Assembly (NCBI GenBank): GCA_020026375.1
Contig: JAHHQN010000011.1
Span: 1-64,000 of the forward strand
Length of the DNA stretch: 64,000 nucleotides
Reading direction: 5' to 3'
Source: Alistipes sp.
Lineage (GTDB): Bacteria > Bacteroidota > Bacteroidia > Bacteroidales > Rikenellaceae
In this document: positions 42,221 through 51,378 of the stretch, piece after piece
How the letters are laid out: every line of letters starts with the position of its first letter
How positions within the stretch are numbered: the stretch's first letter is position 1
Program-made: the position numbers and the translations under genes
Notes under the pieces: generated by a model
Database searches by the model: none
Seen by the model: only the letters and a program-made list of their open reading frames with translations
What the model was told of the DNA's origin: nothing

Positions 42221-43807
42221 TCAGTCCTTCACACAACGTACGGGAGCCGCACCGTGGGCTATCTGATTAGCCACGGTCAGACGGTTGTAAGTAGTGTTGT
42301 AGGTGACCATGGCAGCCTTGTAGGTAATTTTCTTGATGCCCGAAGTCGGATTGTCCTTGGTGTTGAAGTCAATCGACAGACCGGTCGAGCTGGCGAAGAA
42401 AGCCATGCCGAACGCACCGGCCTCGGCCTTCGACTCCACAGCCAGATAGACGGGAGCGACCGCAGCAGTGGCACCGTTGATATAGCCGTAGCCCTTGACG
42501 TTCATGCCGGCCTCGTTCATCAGCGGCAGGTAGGCACCCTTCTGATCGTCGGTATAGAAGGGCGAACCCATGTCGGTCACCTTACGCCAGTCGGCCTCGG
42601 TGGGAATATGCCAGCCCTTGGGGCAGATACCCTGCACACCCTCGTATTGGTTGTAGTTCTCGGCGGTGAACTTCTCACCGGCGATACCCAGCAGCACGGG
42701 ATAGCTGTAATAGTAACCGTCGGTAGCCACGCGCGAAGCGTCGGCCTCCTTGTTCAGATTACAGGGCAACCACACACCGCTGCCGTCGGCGGGATTCGAC
42801 GATGCGGTCTTGCCTGCGGGCAGGTAGCGGAGGTTCTCGGCCATCCACACCTGACCGTTGGAGAGGGTCACGGTCTTGTACTTCACACCGCCCCACTCCA
42901 CGACATTCTCGTCGGTGGGCGTCTCGCCGCCGTCGATAACGAGGTCATCGCCGTCGACCCACTGGTCGATGGGACCCGAAAAAGCCACCTTGATGCCGGC
43001 CGGCTCGACATTGGTCGACAGACGACGGTTCTCACCCGACTTGAGGTCGGTGGTCTGCAACGAGTAGGTGCGTACGGCACCGTCGGCAGTGGTAATCTTC
43101 ACATTCATCTTTACACCGTTCTGGGGCATGATGAGCGCATAGTACATCTTGCCGGCAGTAGCGGTATGGGCCACCACGCTCATGGGAGCGGCACCGCTCT
43201 TCACGGTCACCTCGCCGTTGTCGAGGTTGACGGTACCCTCACCTGCGACACCCTCAATCTCAACCTTCGACACCTCGGAACCCGAAGTGTTGGACTTGAT
43301 GTCGATAATCAGACGCGCCATCTTGTGCTTGAAGGTCATCTGTGTGGCCACCTTCGAAGGAGCCACACCCGACTTCACGGCAATGATGAGGTCGCTCTGC
43401 ATGTATCCCTCGCCGCTCTGGTCGGCCTTCACCGCAAACTCGGCAGGCAGTGCAGCCCCCTCGGTGTAGGGATAGTAGGCAAAGAGGTCGGAGGTGCGGT
43501 TGATGTCCTCATACCAGGTCTTCGACGAGGTGAACACACCCTGTGCGGCATCGTAGACCATCGGCTCGTTGGAGAGGAACTCCTCGCCGTTGTCGGTCAT
43601 CTTCACCCGCAGACCCACCTTGTCGCCCTGCTCGAAGTCGGTATCCGACACACGGGTAGCCTGCCGGGGCATCACATGAGGATTGGCAATGGTGGGATTG
43701 ATGCTCAGACGCATCTGACCGCCCAGCACCGCCTCCTCGTCATTCGAACAGCCGGCCAGCAACATTGCGGCGGCCGCCATGGAGAAAAGAATCTTTTTCA
43801 TAGTCAT
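42221..43807 (-). CDS. Fimbrillin-like lipoprotein with C-terminal FISUMP domain
   Basis: Surface lipoprotein of 528 residues (or 526 from the ATG at 43801). MKKILFSMAAAAMLLAGC ends in a lipobox (LAGC). Residues about 25-285 follow the fimbrillin A / Mfa-like pattern (DFEQGDKVGLRVKM, DLFAYYPYTEG, TFKHKMARLIIDIK, YYALIMPQNGVKMNVKITTADG). Residues about 305-528 are a Fibrobacter-succinogenes-major-paralog domain (VEWGGVKYKTVTLSNGQVWMAENLRYLP, GICPKGWHIPTEADWRKV, PVRCVKD). Last gene of the receptor operon, 26 bp after DUF6850. Confidence 0.87.
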   Translation of the reverse strand: MTMKKILFSMAAAAMLLAGCSNDEEAVLGGQMRLSINPTIANPHVMPRQATRVSDTDFEQGDKVGLRVKMTDNGEEFLSNEPMVYDAAQGVFTSSKTWYEDINRTSDLFAYYPYTEGAALPAEFAVKADQSGEGYMQSDLIIAVKSGVAPSKVATQMTFKHKMARLIIDIKSNTSGSEVSKVEIEGVAGEGTVNLDNGEVTVKSGAAPMSVVAHTATAGKMYYALIMPQNGVKMNVKITTADGAVRTYSLQTTDLKSGENRRLSTNVEPAGIKVAFSGPIDQWVDGDDLVIDGGETPTDENVVEWGGVKYKTVTLSNGQVWMAENLRYLPAGKTASSNPADGSGVWLPCNLNKEADASRVATDGYYYSYPVLLGIAGEKFTAENYNQYEGVQGICPKGWHIPTEADWRKVTDMGSPFYTDDQKGAYLPLMNEAGMNVKGYGYINGATAAVAPVYLAVESKAEAGAFGMAFFASSTGLSIDFNTKDNPTSGIKKITYKAAMVTYNTTYNRLTVANQIAHGAAPVRCVKD

Positions 43808-43833
43808 TGATATTTTAAATCGTTATTTTTCCT

Positions 43834-45366
43834 TTAAAAGTTGTAGCCCACCCTCAGCACCACACGCTCGCGGTCGGCCTCGGGCAGCAGTTTCACATTG
43901 AAGCCGTGTTCCCAGTCCACCGACAGGTCGATGTAGAAGCGGCTGATATTGCGGCGCAACGAAGCCCCCAGCCCCATGCGGTTGGCCGTGGCATATTCGT
44001 TCTCGGCATTGTAGAAGTCGGTCAGACGGTCGGGATAGCCGCCCGGCGAGGCCGGCTCGTCGAACAAGGCCTCCGTGTCGCGGCAGCCGCCCGTGCGCAG
44101 CATCATGCGCCACGCCAGCTCCCAGTTGCCCAACCTGCGGAGATAGTCGGCCGCCACCACCGTATAGTGCAGACGCTGTCCCTTGAGGTAGGGATACATC
44201 AGGAACGACGCACGGTTGGTGAACACATAGCGTCCCGACAGCCGCAAATCGTTGTGTGCGTCCTTGAATTCATACTCCGCACCGCTCTCCAGCATGCGTC
44301 CCTCGTAGACCGGTACCGAGCCGTGGTTGACGGGGCGGCTCACGCCGTCGATGTTCTCGAACGAGAGGACATTCTCGCGGTTGTTGACCTTCTGCCAGCC
44401 GATGCGGCCTCGCAGGAAGTGGTGCGAGGCTGCCGACTTGAGGTGCAGCACGACACGGGCATCAATACGGTCGGTCTCGAACTCGTGCCACTCGATGTCG
44501 CGCTCGCCCGAATTGCCGCTACCGCTGCGGTACTCCACATCGGCATACCAGCCACCGTATTGTGCCGCCAGCGACACACCGTGGAGGGTCTGTCGGAGGG
44601 GAAATCCGCTCACACCGGGAGTCGAGAGGTGGAGGTCGTTGCTCTCCCACAACTGCAGCGAGCCGAAGCGCAGACCGCGGTCGAAGAAGGCCTTGTAGCC
44701 CTCCACCGAAGCCCCCACCTGCTCGGCCTCGAGTTTCTCGCGGTCGAGATGGAGCAGATAGGCCGCCGCCACGGCGAAATCACCGTTGCGGAACATCACC
44801 CCGGGGGCAAAGTCGAAGTCCAGACGTGTGTTCTTGTGGCGCAAATCCTTGCGTTTGGCATAGTTGGCCGCCGCGAAGTCGATGTCGAGACCCACGGCCC
44901 AATGCTCCGCCAGCGGAGCGGCCACATTGCCCTCAAAGGCATAGGTCTCCTTCACCTTGCGGCCGGGGGTGAACTCCACGATGTCGACCGGATAGAAACC
45001 CGGCCGTACAAACATCGAGCCGCACATGTTGCGGCCGTCGAAATAATCATAGGAGAAGCTGCCCGAGAACGACACCTTCTCGAAGTGGCGCACCGACGAG
45101 GTGACCACTCCGGCGTTCCAGCTGTCGTCGGACGACGAGAGGTCGGCAAAACCGCCGTTGTCCTTGCGCAGGAAGACCTCGGCATAGGAGCGGCTCACCG
45201 AGTCGCGGAGGATACCCGTGGCATGCACACCGCCGCTCCAGGCGTTGCGCCGCAGCGTGTAGTCGAAACGGTCGGGGTTCACCACCCCACCCTTGCAGCC
45301 ATCTCCGGCACACATGCCTTCCAGAGAGACCACCGACAGCAACAGAAGCGATAAAATTTTTCTCAT
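43834..45366 (-). CDS. DUF6850-family outer-membrane beta-barrel protein
   Basis: A 510-residue predicted outer-membrane barrel. The ATG at 45366 gives a signal peptide (MRKILSLLLLSVVSLEGMCAG). The body has alternating amphipathic strands ending in aromatic residues, closing with REVVLRVGYNF-like sequence (terminal Phe) typical of BAM substrates. Family identity comes from context with DUF4876 and the TonB receptor and from overall strand pattern. Four bases separate it from the DUF4876 gene. Confidence 0.72.
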   Translation of the reverse strand: MRKILSLLLLSVVSLEGMCAGDGCKGGVVNPDRFDYTLRRNAWSGGVHATGILRDSVSRSYAEVFLRKDNGGFADLSSSDDSWNAGVVTSSVRHFEKVSFSGSFSYDYFDGRNMCGSMFVRPGFYPVDIVEFTPGRKVKETYAFEGNVAAPLAEHWAVGLDIDFAAANYAKRKDLRHKNTRLDFDFAPGVMFRNGDFAVAAAYLLHLDREKLEAEQVGASVEGYKAFFDRGLRFGSLQLWESNDLHLSTPGVSGFPLRQTLHGVSLAAQYGGWYADVEYRSGSGNSGERDIEWHEFETDRIDARVVLHLKSAASHHFLRGRIGWQKVNNRENVLSFENIDGVSRPVNHGSVPVYEGRMLESGAEYEFKDAHNDLRLSGRYVFTNRASFLMYPYLKGQRLHYTVVAADYLRRLGNWELAWRMMLRTGGCRDTEALFDEPASPGGYPDRLTDFYNAENEYATANRMGLGASLRRNISRFYIDLSVDWEHGFNVKLLPEADRERVVLRVGYNF

Positions 45367-45370
45367 AAGG

Positions 45371-46600
45371 CTATTTGTGCAATGACTGTGTTTCACGTTC
45401 ATAGAAATCGTCGGTCGAGTTGTTGGTGTCGAGCAGCACCTCGTAGCCGGCCACGGCCGAGGCCTCCTCGTCGACACGGCGGTGGACGGTGTGTCCCTTC
45501 GAAGTGCCGGAGAAGCCGCACGAACCGGCGTCGATGTCGGTTCTCAGACGCTTGAAGTTGCTTGCGCCCGTGTTGTCCGACACCTCAACGGCATCGACAA
45601 TCCACTGCCAGTCGACCTTCGAATAGATAATCGAGCCGTTCTGCACGGCCGACTGCTTGTCGTCGGCCAGATAGCCCTCCGCGTCGAAGTCCTCGGGGAA
45701 GCGGAAGATGATGACCGCCGGCGAGTAGTTCGAAATGACATAGACGTTCGTTCCCACACGTCCCGTCTTCTTCAGCACCTTCAGGTAGTTCTTCTCCTCG
45801 ATACGGTCGCCCGGCACGGGGTGCGAACGCGGGTCGGGATAGTTCACCTGGTCATACAGCACATAGAACCCCTCCTGATTGAGGTTCACCGAGTGGGAGT
45901 AGGTCTTGGTGTGGTCCACCGCACCGTTCATCGCCACCACGGCATCTTCGCCCGGCGAGAGGGGGTGGTCACTGCCCGAACCGCCGAACTGCCAGATGCA
46001 GTCGGGCGCGGCGGCATAGTCGCGGAAGACGATGTTGCCGTCGCCGTCGACACTCGTCCAGGGGTTGTTCTGCACCTTGGAGTTGTAGGGGGCGACCATC
46101 GACAGGCACAGGCCGTCGAGGTAGAGCGTCTCGTCGCTGTTGTTGTGGAGAATGAGGTACTTGTCATAGACATAGGTGCCGGTCGAGGGGGCATCTTGTG
46201 CGCAGCCGCCCGTGTAGACCTCCTTGATGACAATGGTGCCGGGTTTCGAGTAGTGAAGGTCGACGCTCACCTCGCGGTTCTGCGACATGAGGTCGAGCTG
46301 CTCGATGCGGCCCTGGAAGACCGACTGTTTGTCGGGCTTGTCGGTCACCGACACATTGTAGTGTCCGGCCGTGACCGTAAATTCGGCACACCCCTCCTTG
46401 TCGGTGAGCGAGGTGTAGCGATTCGAACTGTTGCGGTCGTCGAGACGCACGGTCACCCCCTCGCGGAGGTTGTCGTCATGGCCGTCGGGATAGACCACCG
46501 TCACCTTCAGATGGCGCAGGGAATCGCCGTAGGGATTCTCGTCCAGCGAGGTGCATGCCGCCAAAAGCAGCAGAGGAAGATATAGGATAAACTTTTTCAT
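45371..46600 (-). CDS. DUF4876-family lipoprotein
   Basis: A 409-residue lipoprotein (MKKFILYLPLLLLAAC, lipobox LAAC). After an N-terminal Ig-like/carboxypeptidase-regulatory-like segment (HLKVTVVYPDGHDDNLREGVTVRLDDRNSSNRYTSLTDKEGCAEFTVTAGHYNVSV) comes a lamin-tail-like region (GTIVIKEVYTGGCAQ, YDKYLILHNNSDETLYLDGLCLS). Family function is unknown. It lies 7 bp after the TonB receptor and 4 bp before the DUF6850 gene, so it is probably the receptor's surface partner. Confidence 0.8.
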   Translation of the reverse strand: MKKFILYLPLLLLAACTSLDENPYGDSLRHLKVTVVYPDGHDDNLREGVTVRLDDRNSSNRYTSLTDKEGCAEFTVTAGHYNVSVTDKPDKQSVFQGRIEQLDLMSQNREVSVDLHYSKPGTIVIKEVYTGGCAQDAPSTGTYVYDKYLILHNNSDETLYLDGLCLSMVAPYNSKVQNNPWTSVDGDGNIVFRDYAAAPDCIWQFGGSGSDHPLSPGEDAVVAMNGAVDHTKTYSHSVNLNQEGFYVLYDQVNYPDPRSHPVPGDRIEEKNYLKVLKKTGRVGTNVYVISNYSPAVIIFRFPEDFDAEGYLADDKQSAVQNGSIIYSKVDWQWIVDAVEVSDNTGASNFKRLRTDIDAGSCGFSGTSKGHTVHRRVDEEASAVAGYEVLLDTNNSTDDFYERETQSLHK

Positions 46601-46607
46601 CGTCGGT

Positions 46608-49439
46608 TCAGAATTTGACTCTCACAGTGAGACCATAGTAAAATTCGGGGGTGAAGACCGCCTTGATACCCGTGGCGTAGGAGGCCACAAAGGGGCGCGA
46701 ATTGGTGAAGTTGTTGGCGTAGAGCGACACCGACACATGATCGCCAATCTCCTTGGTGACGCTCAGGTTGGCCGAGAAATAGGGGTCGTAGCCGTCGCGG
46801 TCGAACGAGTAGGCGTTGCTCGAGGTGATGCGCAGGGCCTGGAATTCGGTCTTCGCACGATCGGCCTCGGTGAAGGGGTGACGCCGTCCCTCGAGGTCGA
46901 GGTAGGCAATCGGCCAGATGGAGGTGTAGTGGCCGCCCTCATAGACACTGCCGCCCGTGGGGTTGCCGTCCTGGTCGGTGTTGATGGCATACTCGCGTCC
47001 CATATACTCCGAGAGGTTCTGCGAGCGGCGCAGCAGGGCCGCCTCCAGACGCAGGGTCACCACCATACGGATTGACGGGATATGGGTCGTGGAGGTGAGG
47101 TTGACGTCGAGGGCGTGGGTCTTGCGGCCGTTGTAGGTCACCGACGTACGTCCGCCGTTGTTGACATAGATGCCCACATAGGGATAGAATCCTCCGGCCG
47201 TGGAGCGCGAGGGGTAGTACATCGACTCGTCGGTATTGACGTATCGGGTGTAGCCATAGGCACCGTCGACACGCAGCTGTGTGCGTATGGGATTGATTTG
47301 CGGGAAATCGACCACGAATTCCAGACCCATGCGGTCGACAGGCGAGGAGTTGGTCTGGCGGGTGTTCTTCACGAAGGTGTTGACCGTCGAACGGGTCTCC
47401 ATCGAAATCCAGCCCTCGCCCATGTTGTCGGCATCGCGCACGAAGATTTCGCCCGTCTGCTGGTCGACCTTGAAGAGCGGATTCGAGGGCATGACAAACG
47501 GCGAACCGTCGGGTTTGTGCGACGGCAGGCCGCTCACCTTATAGGAGAAGGGGTCGTAGAAGCTGTTCATCTGGAAGGGGTACTTCGTGCGGTTGAAGTA
47601 GCCGACCAGCGACACCGACGTGCCGCCCAGCTTCAACTCCACACCCACCTCGGCGTTGCGGTTCTTCTGCCAGCGCAGCTCGGGGTTGTAGACCAGACGG
47701 TGGGGCTGGGTGTGGTAGACATAGACGTTGCGTCCGGGGGCGTAGTTGCTGCTGAAGACACGCGTGTCGCGGTATTCGGGCAGCGGATACAGCACGGCGA
47801 ACGAGGGGAGTTTCTCGGTAAGACCCCAGCCGGCACGCAGCGACACCGCACGGCTGATGCGGTACTTGAGGTTGAAGCGCGGCGAGAGACTCGACGTGTT
47901 GCGGTAGTCGCTGTTCTTCACACAGGTCTTCTCGGCACGCAGTCCGGCCATAATCTTGAGGGTCGTGCCACCCAGCGGCAGCGAGAGCGACTCCTCGACG
48001 TAGGCCGCGATGTTGTGCATGTAGGGGATATCGGTGTAGGGACGCGGACGGTAGCCGTCGGGCGAGAGTGCTGCATCGTCGTAGTATTCGCCGCGACCCA
48101 CATTGCCGTTGGCGCGCCACGACACACCGATTTTGGCGTTGCTGTGAATGTCGCCCCAGCTGCGAATCCAGGTGGCCTTGAGGTTGGCGGCATAGTCCAG
48201 ACGCTTGGAGTCGATGTTTTCGGTAGTGTAGTAATAGGAACCGGGCAGCATCTGCGCGATGAAGTAACCGTTCTCCTCGGCATGCACGGCCGGCAGTCCG
48301 TCGGGTGACGACTCGTAGTAACGGCGGCGCGAATAGTTGTCGGAATAGCTCAGCGAAGCATCGAAGTCGATGCCCGTAATCCATTTGCGGTTGAGCTGCC
48401 ACTTGAGCGAGGTGTTGGCACGCAGGGCGTTGTCCCTCACACGCTGCCACTCGCCCACCATGGCATCGGGATCGTCCTCGGTATCCATGCCGCCGATGTT
48501 GGCCGCCACACCCACATTGAAGCGCAGCACGTCGGCAAACGTATTCTGATAGTTGAGCGACAGACCCGTACGCGAATAGGAGGTATAGGGCGAGGTGGGG
48601 TTCTTGGTGGCGCGCGTGTACTCCACATTGGAGTTCAGCACACCGCCGCGGCCACCCAGGTCGAAACCCTTGGAGGCCGACACCTGCTTGGTGCGCGGAT
48701 TGGTCGACATGACCACCGTGTAGGGGGTCTTTCCCTTGCGGGTCTTCACGCGAATCATGCCCGAACCCAAATCGCCGTACTCGGCCGACGGGATACCGGT
48801 CACCACCTCCACGGCCTCGATGTTGGTCGACGAGATGTTGCGGGTGCTGACACCCGTGATGCCGCTCAGCGAGGCATTCGACGACAGACGCACGCCGTCG
48901 ATTTCCACCGCCGTGCCGAACTGTGCATTGCCGGCCGACGAACCGCCGTCACGCAGCGAGAACATGTTGTCCTGCATCAGGTCGGGGTTGACGGTCTTGC
49001 CGCCGGGCAGCAGCGACGAGATGTCGGAGGCGTTGACCATCTGCAGATGGTTGATGGCGTTGCCGCCGATGGTGCGCGAGGTCGACATGGCATTGGGCAC
49101 CTCCTTGGCGGTGACCACCACACTCTCCAGGGCCAGGTTGTCCTCCTTGAGCAGGAAGTTCACGTCGTCACGCTCCCCCGAGATGTCGAACACCTCCACC
49201 GCGGTGACAAATCCCAGACACGAAACGGCAAATTCGGCCTTGCCGCCGGGAACATCTTTCATGTGGAAATTACCATTGTTGTCGGCCACCGCCCACAGGC
49301 CTGCGGCCGGAAGTTCGACGACGGCCTGCGCGACGGGTTTCTTTCCGTCGTGGCTCAACACGCGGCCCGACACGTCAAAATGCTGTGCCAGAGCCGCAAG
49401 GGGCATCACAAGCAGAAACAGCAGGAAAAGTCTCTTCAT
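46608..49439 (-). CDS. TonB-dependent outer-membrane receptor
   Basis: A 943-residue energy-coupled importer. The ATG at 49439 gives signal MKRLFLLFLLVMPLAALA with Gln next (AQHF). A CarboxypepD_reg-like domain (FDVSGRVLSHDGKKPVAQAVVELPAAGLWAVADNNGNFHMKDVPGGKAEFAVSCLGF) is followed by the plug domain (MFSLRDGGSSAGNAQFGTAVEIDGVRLSSN, GIPSAEYGDLGSGMIRVKTRKG) and a barrel ending in YGLTVRVKF. It has no SusD partner next to it, so it is not a classic glycan-utilisation SusC; the cargo is unknown. Confidence 0.9.
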   Translation of the reverse strand: MKRLFLLFLLVMPLAALAQHFDVSGRVLSHDGKKPVAQAVVELPAAGLWAVADNNGNFHMKDVPGGKAEFAVSCLGFVTAVEVFDISGERDDVNFLLKEDNLALESVVVTAKEVPNAMSTSRTIGGNAINHLQMVNASDISSLLPGGKTVNPDLMQDNMFSLRDGGSSAGNAQFGTAVEIDGVRLSSNASLSGITGVSTRNISSTNIEAVEVVTGIPSAEYGDLGSGMIRVKTRKGKTPYTVVMSTNPRTKQVSASKGFDLGGRGGVLNSNVEYTRATKNPTSPYTSYSRTGLSLNYQNTFADVLRFNVGVAANIGGMDTEDDPDAMVGEWQRVRDNALRANTSLKWQLNRKWITGIDFDASLSYSDNYSRRRYYESSPDGLPAVHAEENGYFIAQMLPGSYYYTTENIDSKRLDYAANLKATWIRSWGDIHSNAKIGVSWRANGNVGRGEYYDDAALSPDGYRPRPYTDIPYMHNIAAYVEESLSLPLGGTTLKIMAGLRAEKTCVKNSDYRNTSSLSPRFNLKYRISRAVSLRAGWGLTEKLPSFAVLYPLPEYRDTRVFSSNYAPGRNVYVYHTQPHRLVYNPELRWQKNRNAEVGVELKLGGTSVSLVGYFNRTKYPFQMNSFYDPFSYKVSGLPSHKPDGSPFVMPSNPLFKVDQQTGEIFVRDADNMGEGWISMETRSTVNTFVKNTRQTNSSPVDRMGLEFVVDFPQINPIRTQLRVDGAYGYTRYVNTDESMYYPSRSTAGGFYPYVGIYVNNGGRTSVTYNGRKTHALDVNLTSTTHIPSIRMVVTLRLEAALLRRSQNLSEYMGREYAINTDQDGNPTGGSVYEGGHYTSIWPIAYLDLEGRRHPFTEADRAKTEFQALRITSSNAYSFDRDGYDPYFSANLSVTKEIGDHVSVSLYANNFTNSRPFVASYATGIKAVFTPEFYYGLTVRVKF

Positions 49440-49507
49440 GGTTATCGTATGCGAAAATACAGCAGACAGAATCTGTTGAAGACAATATATAAGTTTGGAA
49501 AATCGCA

Positions 49508-49538
49508 CAAATGTAAAAAACCCTCCTCACATTAGCAA
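49508..49538 (-). promoter_or_regulatory. Promoter of the TonB receptor operon
   Basis: TACATTTG on the minus strand (49508-49515) with a TTG-containing -33 element 20 bp further upstream (49536-49538). Transcription from about 49501 excludes the longer possible start codon at 49508. Confidence 0.65.
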
Positions 49539-49659
49539 TACCTATATTGTAGTATATTCTCCGCCGTCTGTTTTCCGCCGCCGCCCACCTTCCTCATCGG
49601 CGAACTCCCGCCGCCGCGTTTTTCGGCCGACAAAATGCACGATATCGCAAAAAACATTC

Positions 49660-49667
49660 TATCTTTG
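49660..49667 (+). promoter_or_regulatory. Promoter -7 element of the YidE-type transporter
   Basis: TATCTTTG, 22 bp before the transporter ATG. The short leader contains a three-codon reading frame (49682-49693). Confidence 0.6.
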
Positions 49668-49689
49668 CGGTTTATTGATACATGGAACT

Positions 49690-51351
49690 ATGATTGAACT
49701 GTTTGACACACTGTTCACCGACGCCACCATCAAAAGCGTCGTCGTCATCTCGCTGATTTCGGTCATCGGCATCGGATTCGGCAAGATCAAGTTTTTCGGA
49801 GTCTCGTTAGGCACGGCCTTCATCTTCTTTGTGGGCATCATGGCCGGTCACTGGGGATTGAAACTCAACCACGACATGCTGCTCTATGCCGAGAACTTCG
49901 GACTCATCATCTTTGTCTATGCACTGGGACTGCAGGTCGGTCCGGGTTTCTTCTCGTCGATGCGCTCCGACGGACTCCGACTGCTCTCCCCCTCGATACT
50001 GCTGCTGCTCGTCGGCACGGGACTGGCCATCGCCCTGAGCATGGTTTCAGGGGTGCGCATCTCCGACATGGCCGGTATCCTCTGCGGCGCCACCACCAAC
50101 ACCCCGGCCCTCGGTGCCGCACAACAGACCCTCCAGCAGTTCGGCGTCGATGCCAACGGTGCGGCACTGGGCTGCGCACTGACCTATCCGCTGGGTGTGG
50201 TGGGTGTGATTCTGGCCGTCATCTTCCTGCGCAAGCTCTTCACCCGTCCGTCCGACTTCGCACGGGAGGAGACCGATCCCCACAACATCTTCATCGCCAG
50301 CTTCCACCTGACCAATCCCGGCATCTTCGGCAAGAGCGTGCATGACATCGCCGCAGGTAGCCACCACCACTTCGTCATCTCACGCATCTGGCGCGACGGC
50401 CATGTGTCGATTCCCACCTCCGACAAGACCCTCCAGAAGGACGACGTGATACTGGTCATCACCACCCCCGAAGAGGTCGACGCCCTGCGCATCATCTTCG
50501 GCGAACAGGAGCAGAAGGACTGGAACAGCAGCGACATCGACTGGAACAAAATCGACAGCCAGCTCATCTCGCAGCGTATCCTGGTCACCCGTCCCGAAAT
50601 CAACGGCAAGAAACTCTCGTCGCTGCGCCTGCGCAACAGCTACGGCATCAACATCAGCCGCGTCTACCGTTCGGGCGTGCAGCTGCTGGCCACCCCCGAC
50701 CTGCGTCTGCAGCTGGGCGACCGTCTCACCGTGGTGGGCGAGGCCAAAGCCATTCAGAATGTGGAAAAAATATTGGGTAATGCGGTCAAGAGCCTCAACG
50801 AACCCAACCTTGCGGCCGTGTTCATCGGTCTGATACTGGGTCTCACGCTGGGTTCCATTCCCGTGACCATTCCCGGCATCTCCACCCCCGTGAAACTCGG
50901 TCTGGCCGGCGGCCCCATCATCGTGGGTATCCTCATCGGCACCTTCGGACCACGCATGCACATGATTACCTACACCACACAGAGTGCCAATCTGATGCTC
51001 CGCGCCCTGGGTCTGTCGATGTATCTGGCCTGTCTGGGACTCGACTCGGGCGAACATTTCTTCGAGACCGTCATGCGACCCGAGGGTGCCTTGTGGCTGG
51101 GTCTGGGCTTCCTGCTCACGTTCGTTCCCGTGGTGCTGGTGGGCCTCTTCTCGCTCAAGGTGCTCAAGCTCGACTTCGGCTCGGTGGCCGGACTCCTCTG
51201 CGGAGGAATGGCCAACCCCATGGCACTGAACTATGTGAACGACACCATCGATGGCAACAACCCCTCGGTATCCTACGCCACGGTCTATCCCGTGTGCATG
51301 TTCCTGCGTGTCATCATCATTCAAATCATGCTGATGCTCTTCCTCCAGTAG
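49690..51351 (+). CDS. YidE/YbjL/AspT-family transporter with two TrkA-C domains
   Basis: A 553-residue inner-membrane antiporter-type protein of the aspartate:alanine exchanger family. Five to six helices (IKSVVVISLISVIGIGFGKI; AFIFFVGIMAGHWGLKL) are followed by two soluble RCK_C domains (about 195-365; DKTLQKDDVILVITTPEEVDAL and LQLGDRLTVVGEAKAIQNVEKILG), then a second membrane half. The duplicated motifs GLQVGPGFFSSMRSDGLRL and GLSMYLACLGLDSGEHFFETV, and GATTNTPAL / GGMANPMALNYV, mark the two inverted halves. The ATG at 49690 agrees with the promoter position. Substrate unknown. Confidence 0.9.
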   Translation: MIELFDTLFTDATIKSVVVISLISVIGIGFGKIKFFGVSLGTAFIFFVGIMAGHWGLKLNHDMLLYAENFGLIIFVYALGLQVGPGFFSSMRSDGLRLLSPSILLLLVGTGLAIALSMVSGVRISDMAGILCGATTNTPALGAAQQTLQQFGVDANGAALGCALTYPLGVVGVILAVIFLRKLFTRPSDFAREETDPHNIFIASFHLTNPGIFGKSVHDIAAGSHHHFVISRIWRDGHVSIPTSDKTLQKDDVILVITTPEEVDALRIIFGEQEQKDWNSSDIDWNKIDSQLISQRILVTRPEINGKKLSSLRLRNSYGINISRVYRSGVQLLATPDLRLQLGDRLTVVGEAKAIQNVEKILGNAVKSLNEPNLAAVFIGLILGLTLGSIPVTIPGISTPVKLGLAGGPIIVGILIGTFGPRMHMITYTTQSANLMLRALGLSMYLACLGLDSGEHFFETVMRPEGALWLGLGFLLTFVPVVLVGLFSLKVLKLDFGSVAGLLCGGMANPMALNYVNDTIDGNNPSVSYATVYPVCMFLRVIIIQIMLMLFLQ

Positions 51352-51378
51352 CCCCTACGGGTCTGCCCAAAAGAGACA

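Noticed and set aside
45389..45404. Half-match to parS (TGTTTCACGT followed by TCATAG)
   Set aside because: Only one arm of the palindrome is present, and it is the C-terminal coding sequence of the DUF4876 gene.
49495..49689. Longer start for the YidE-type transporter
   Set aside because: The added segment crosses the transporter promoter and lacks membrane-protein character; the first helix starts right after ATG 49690.
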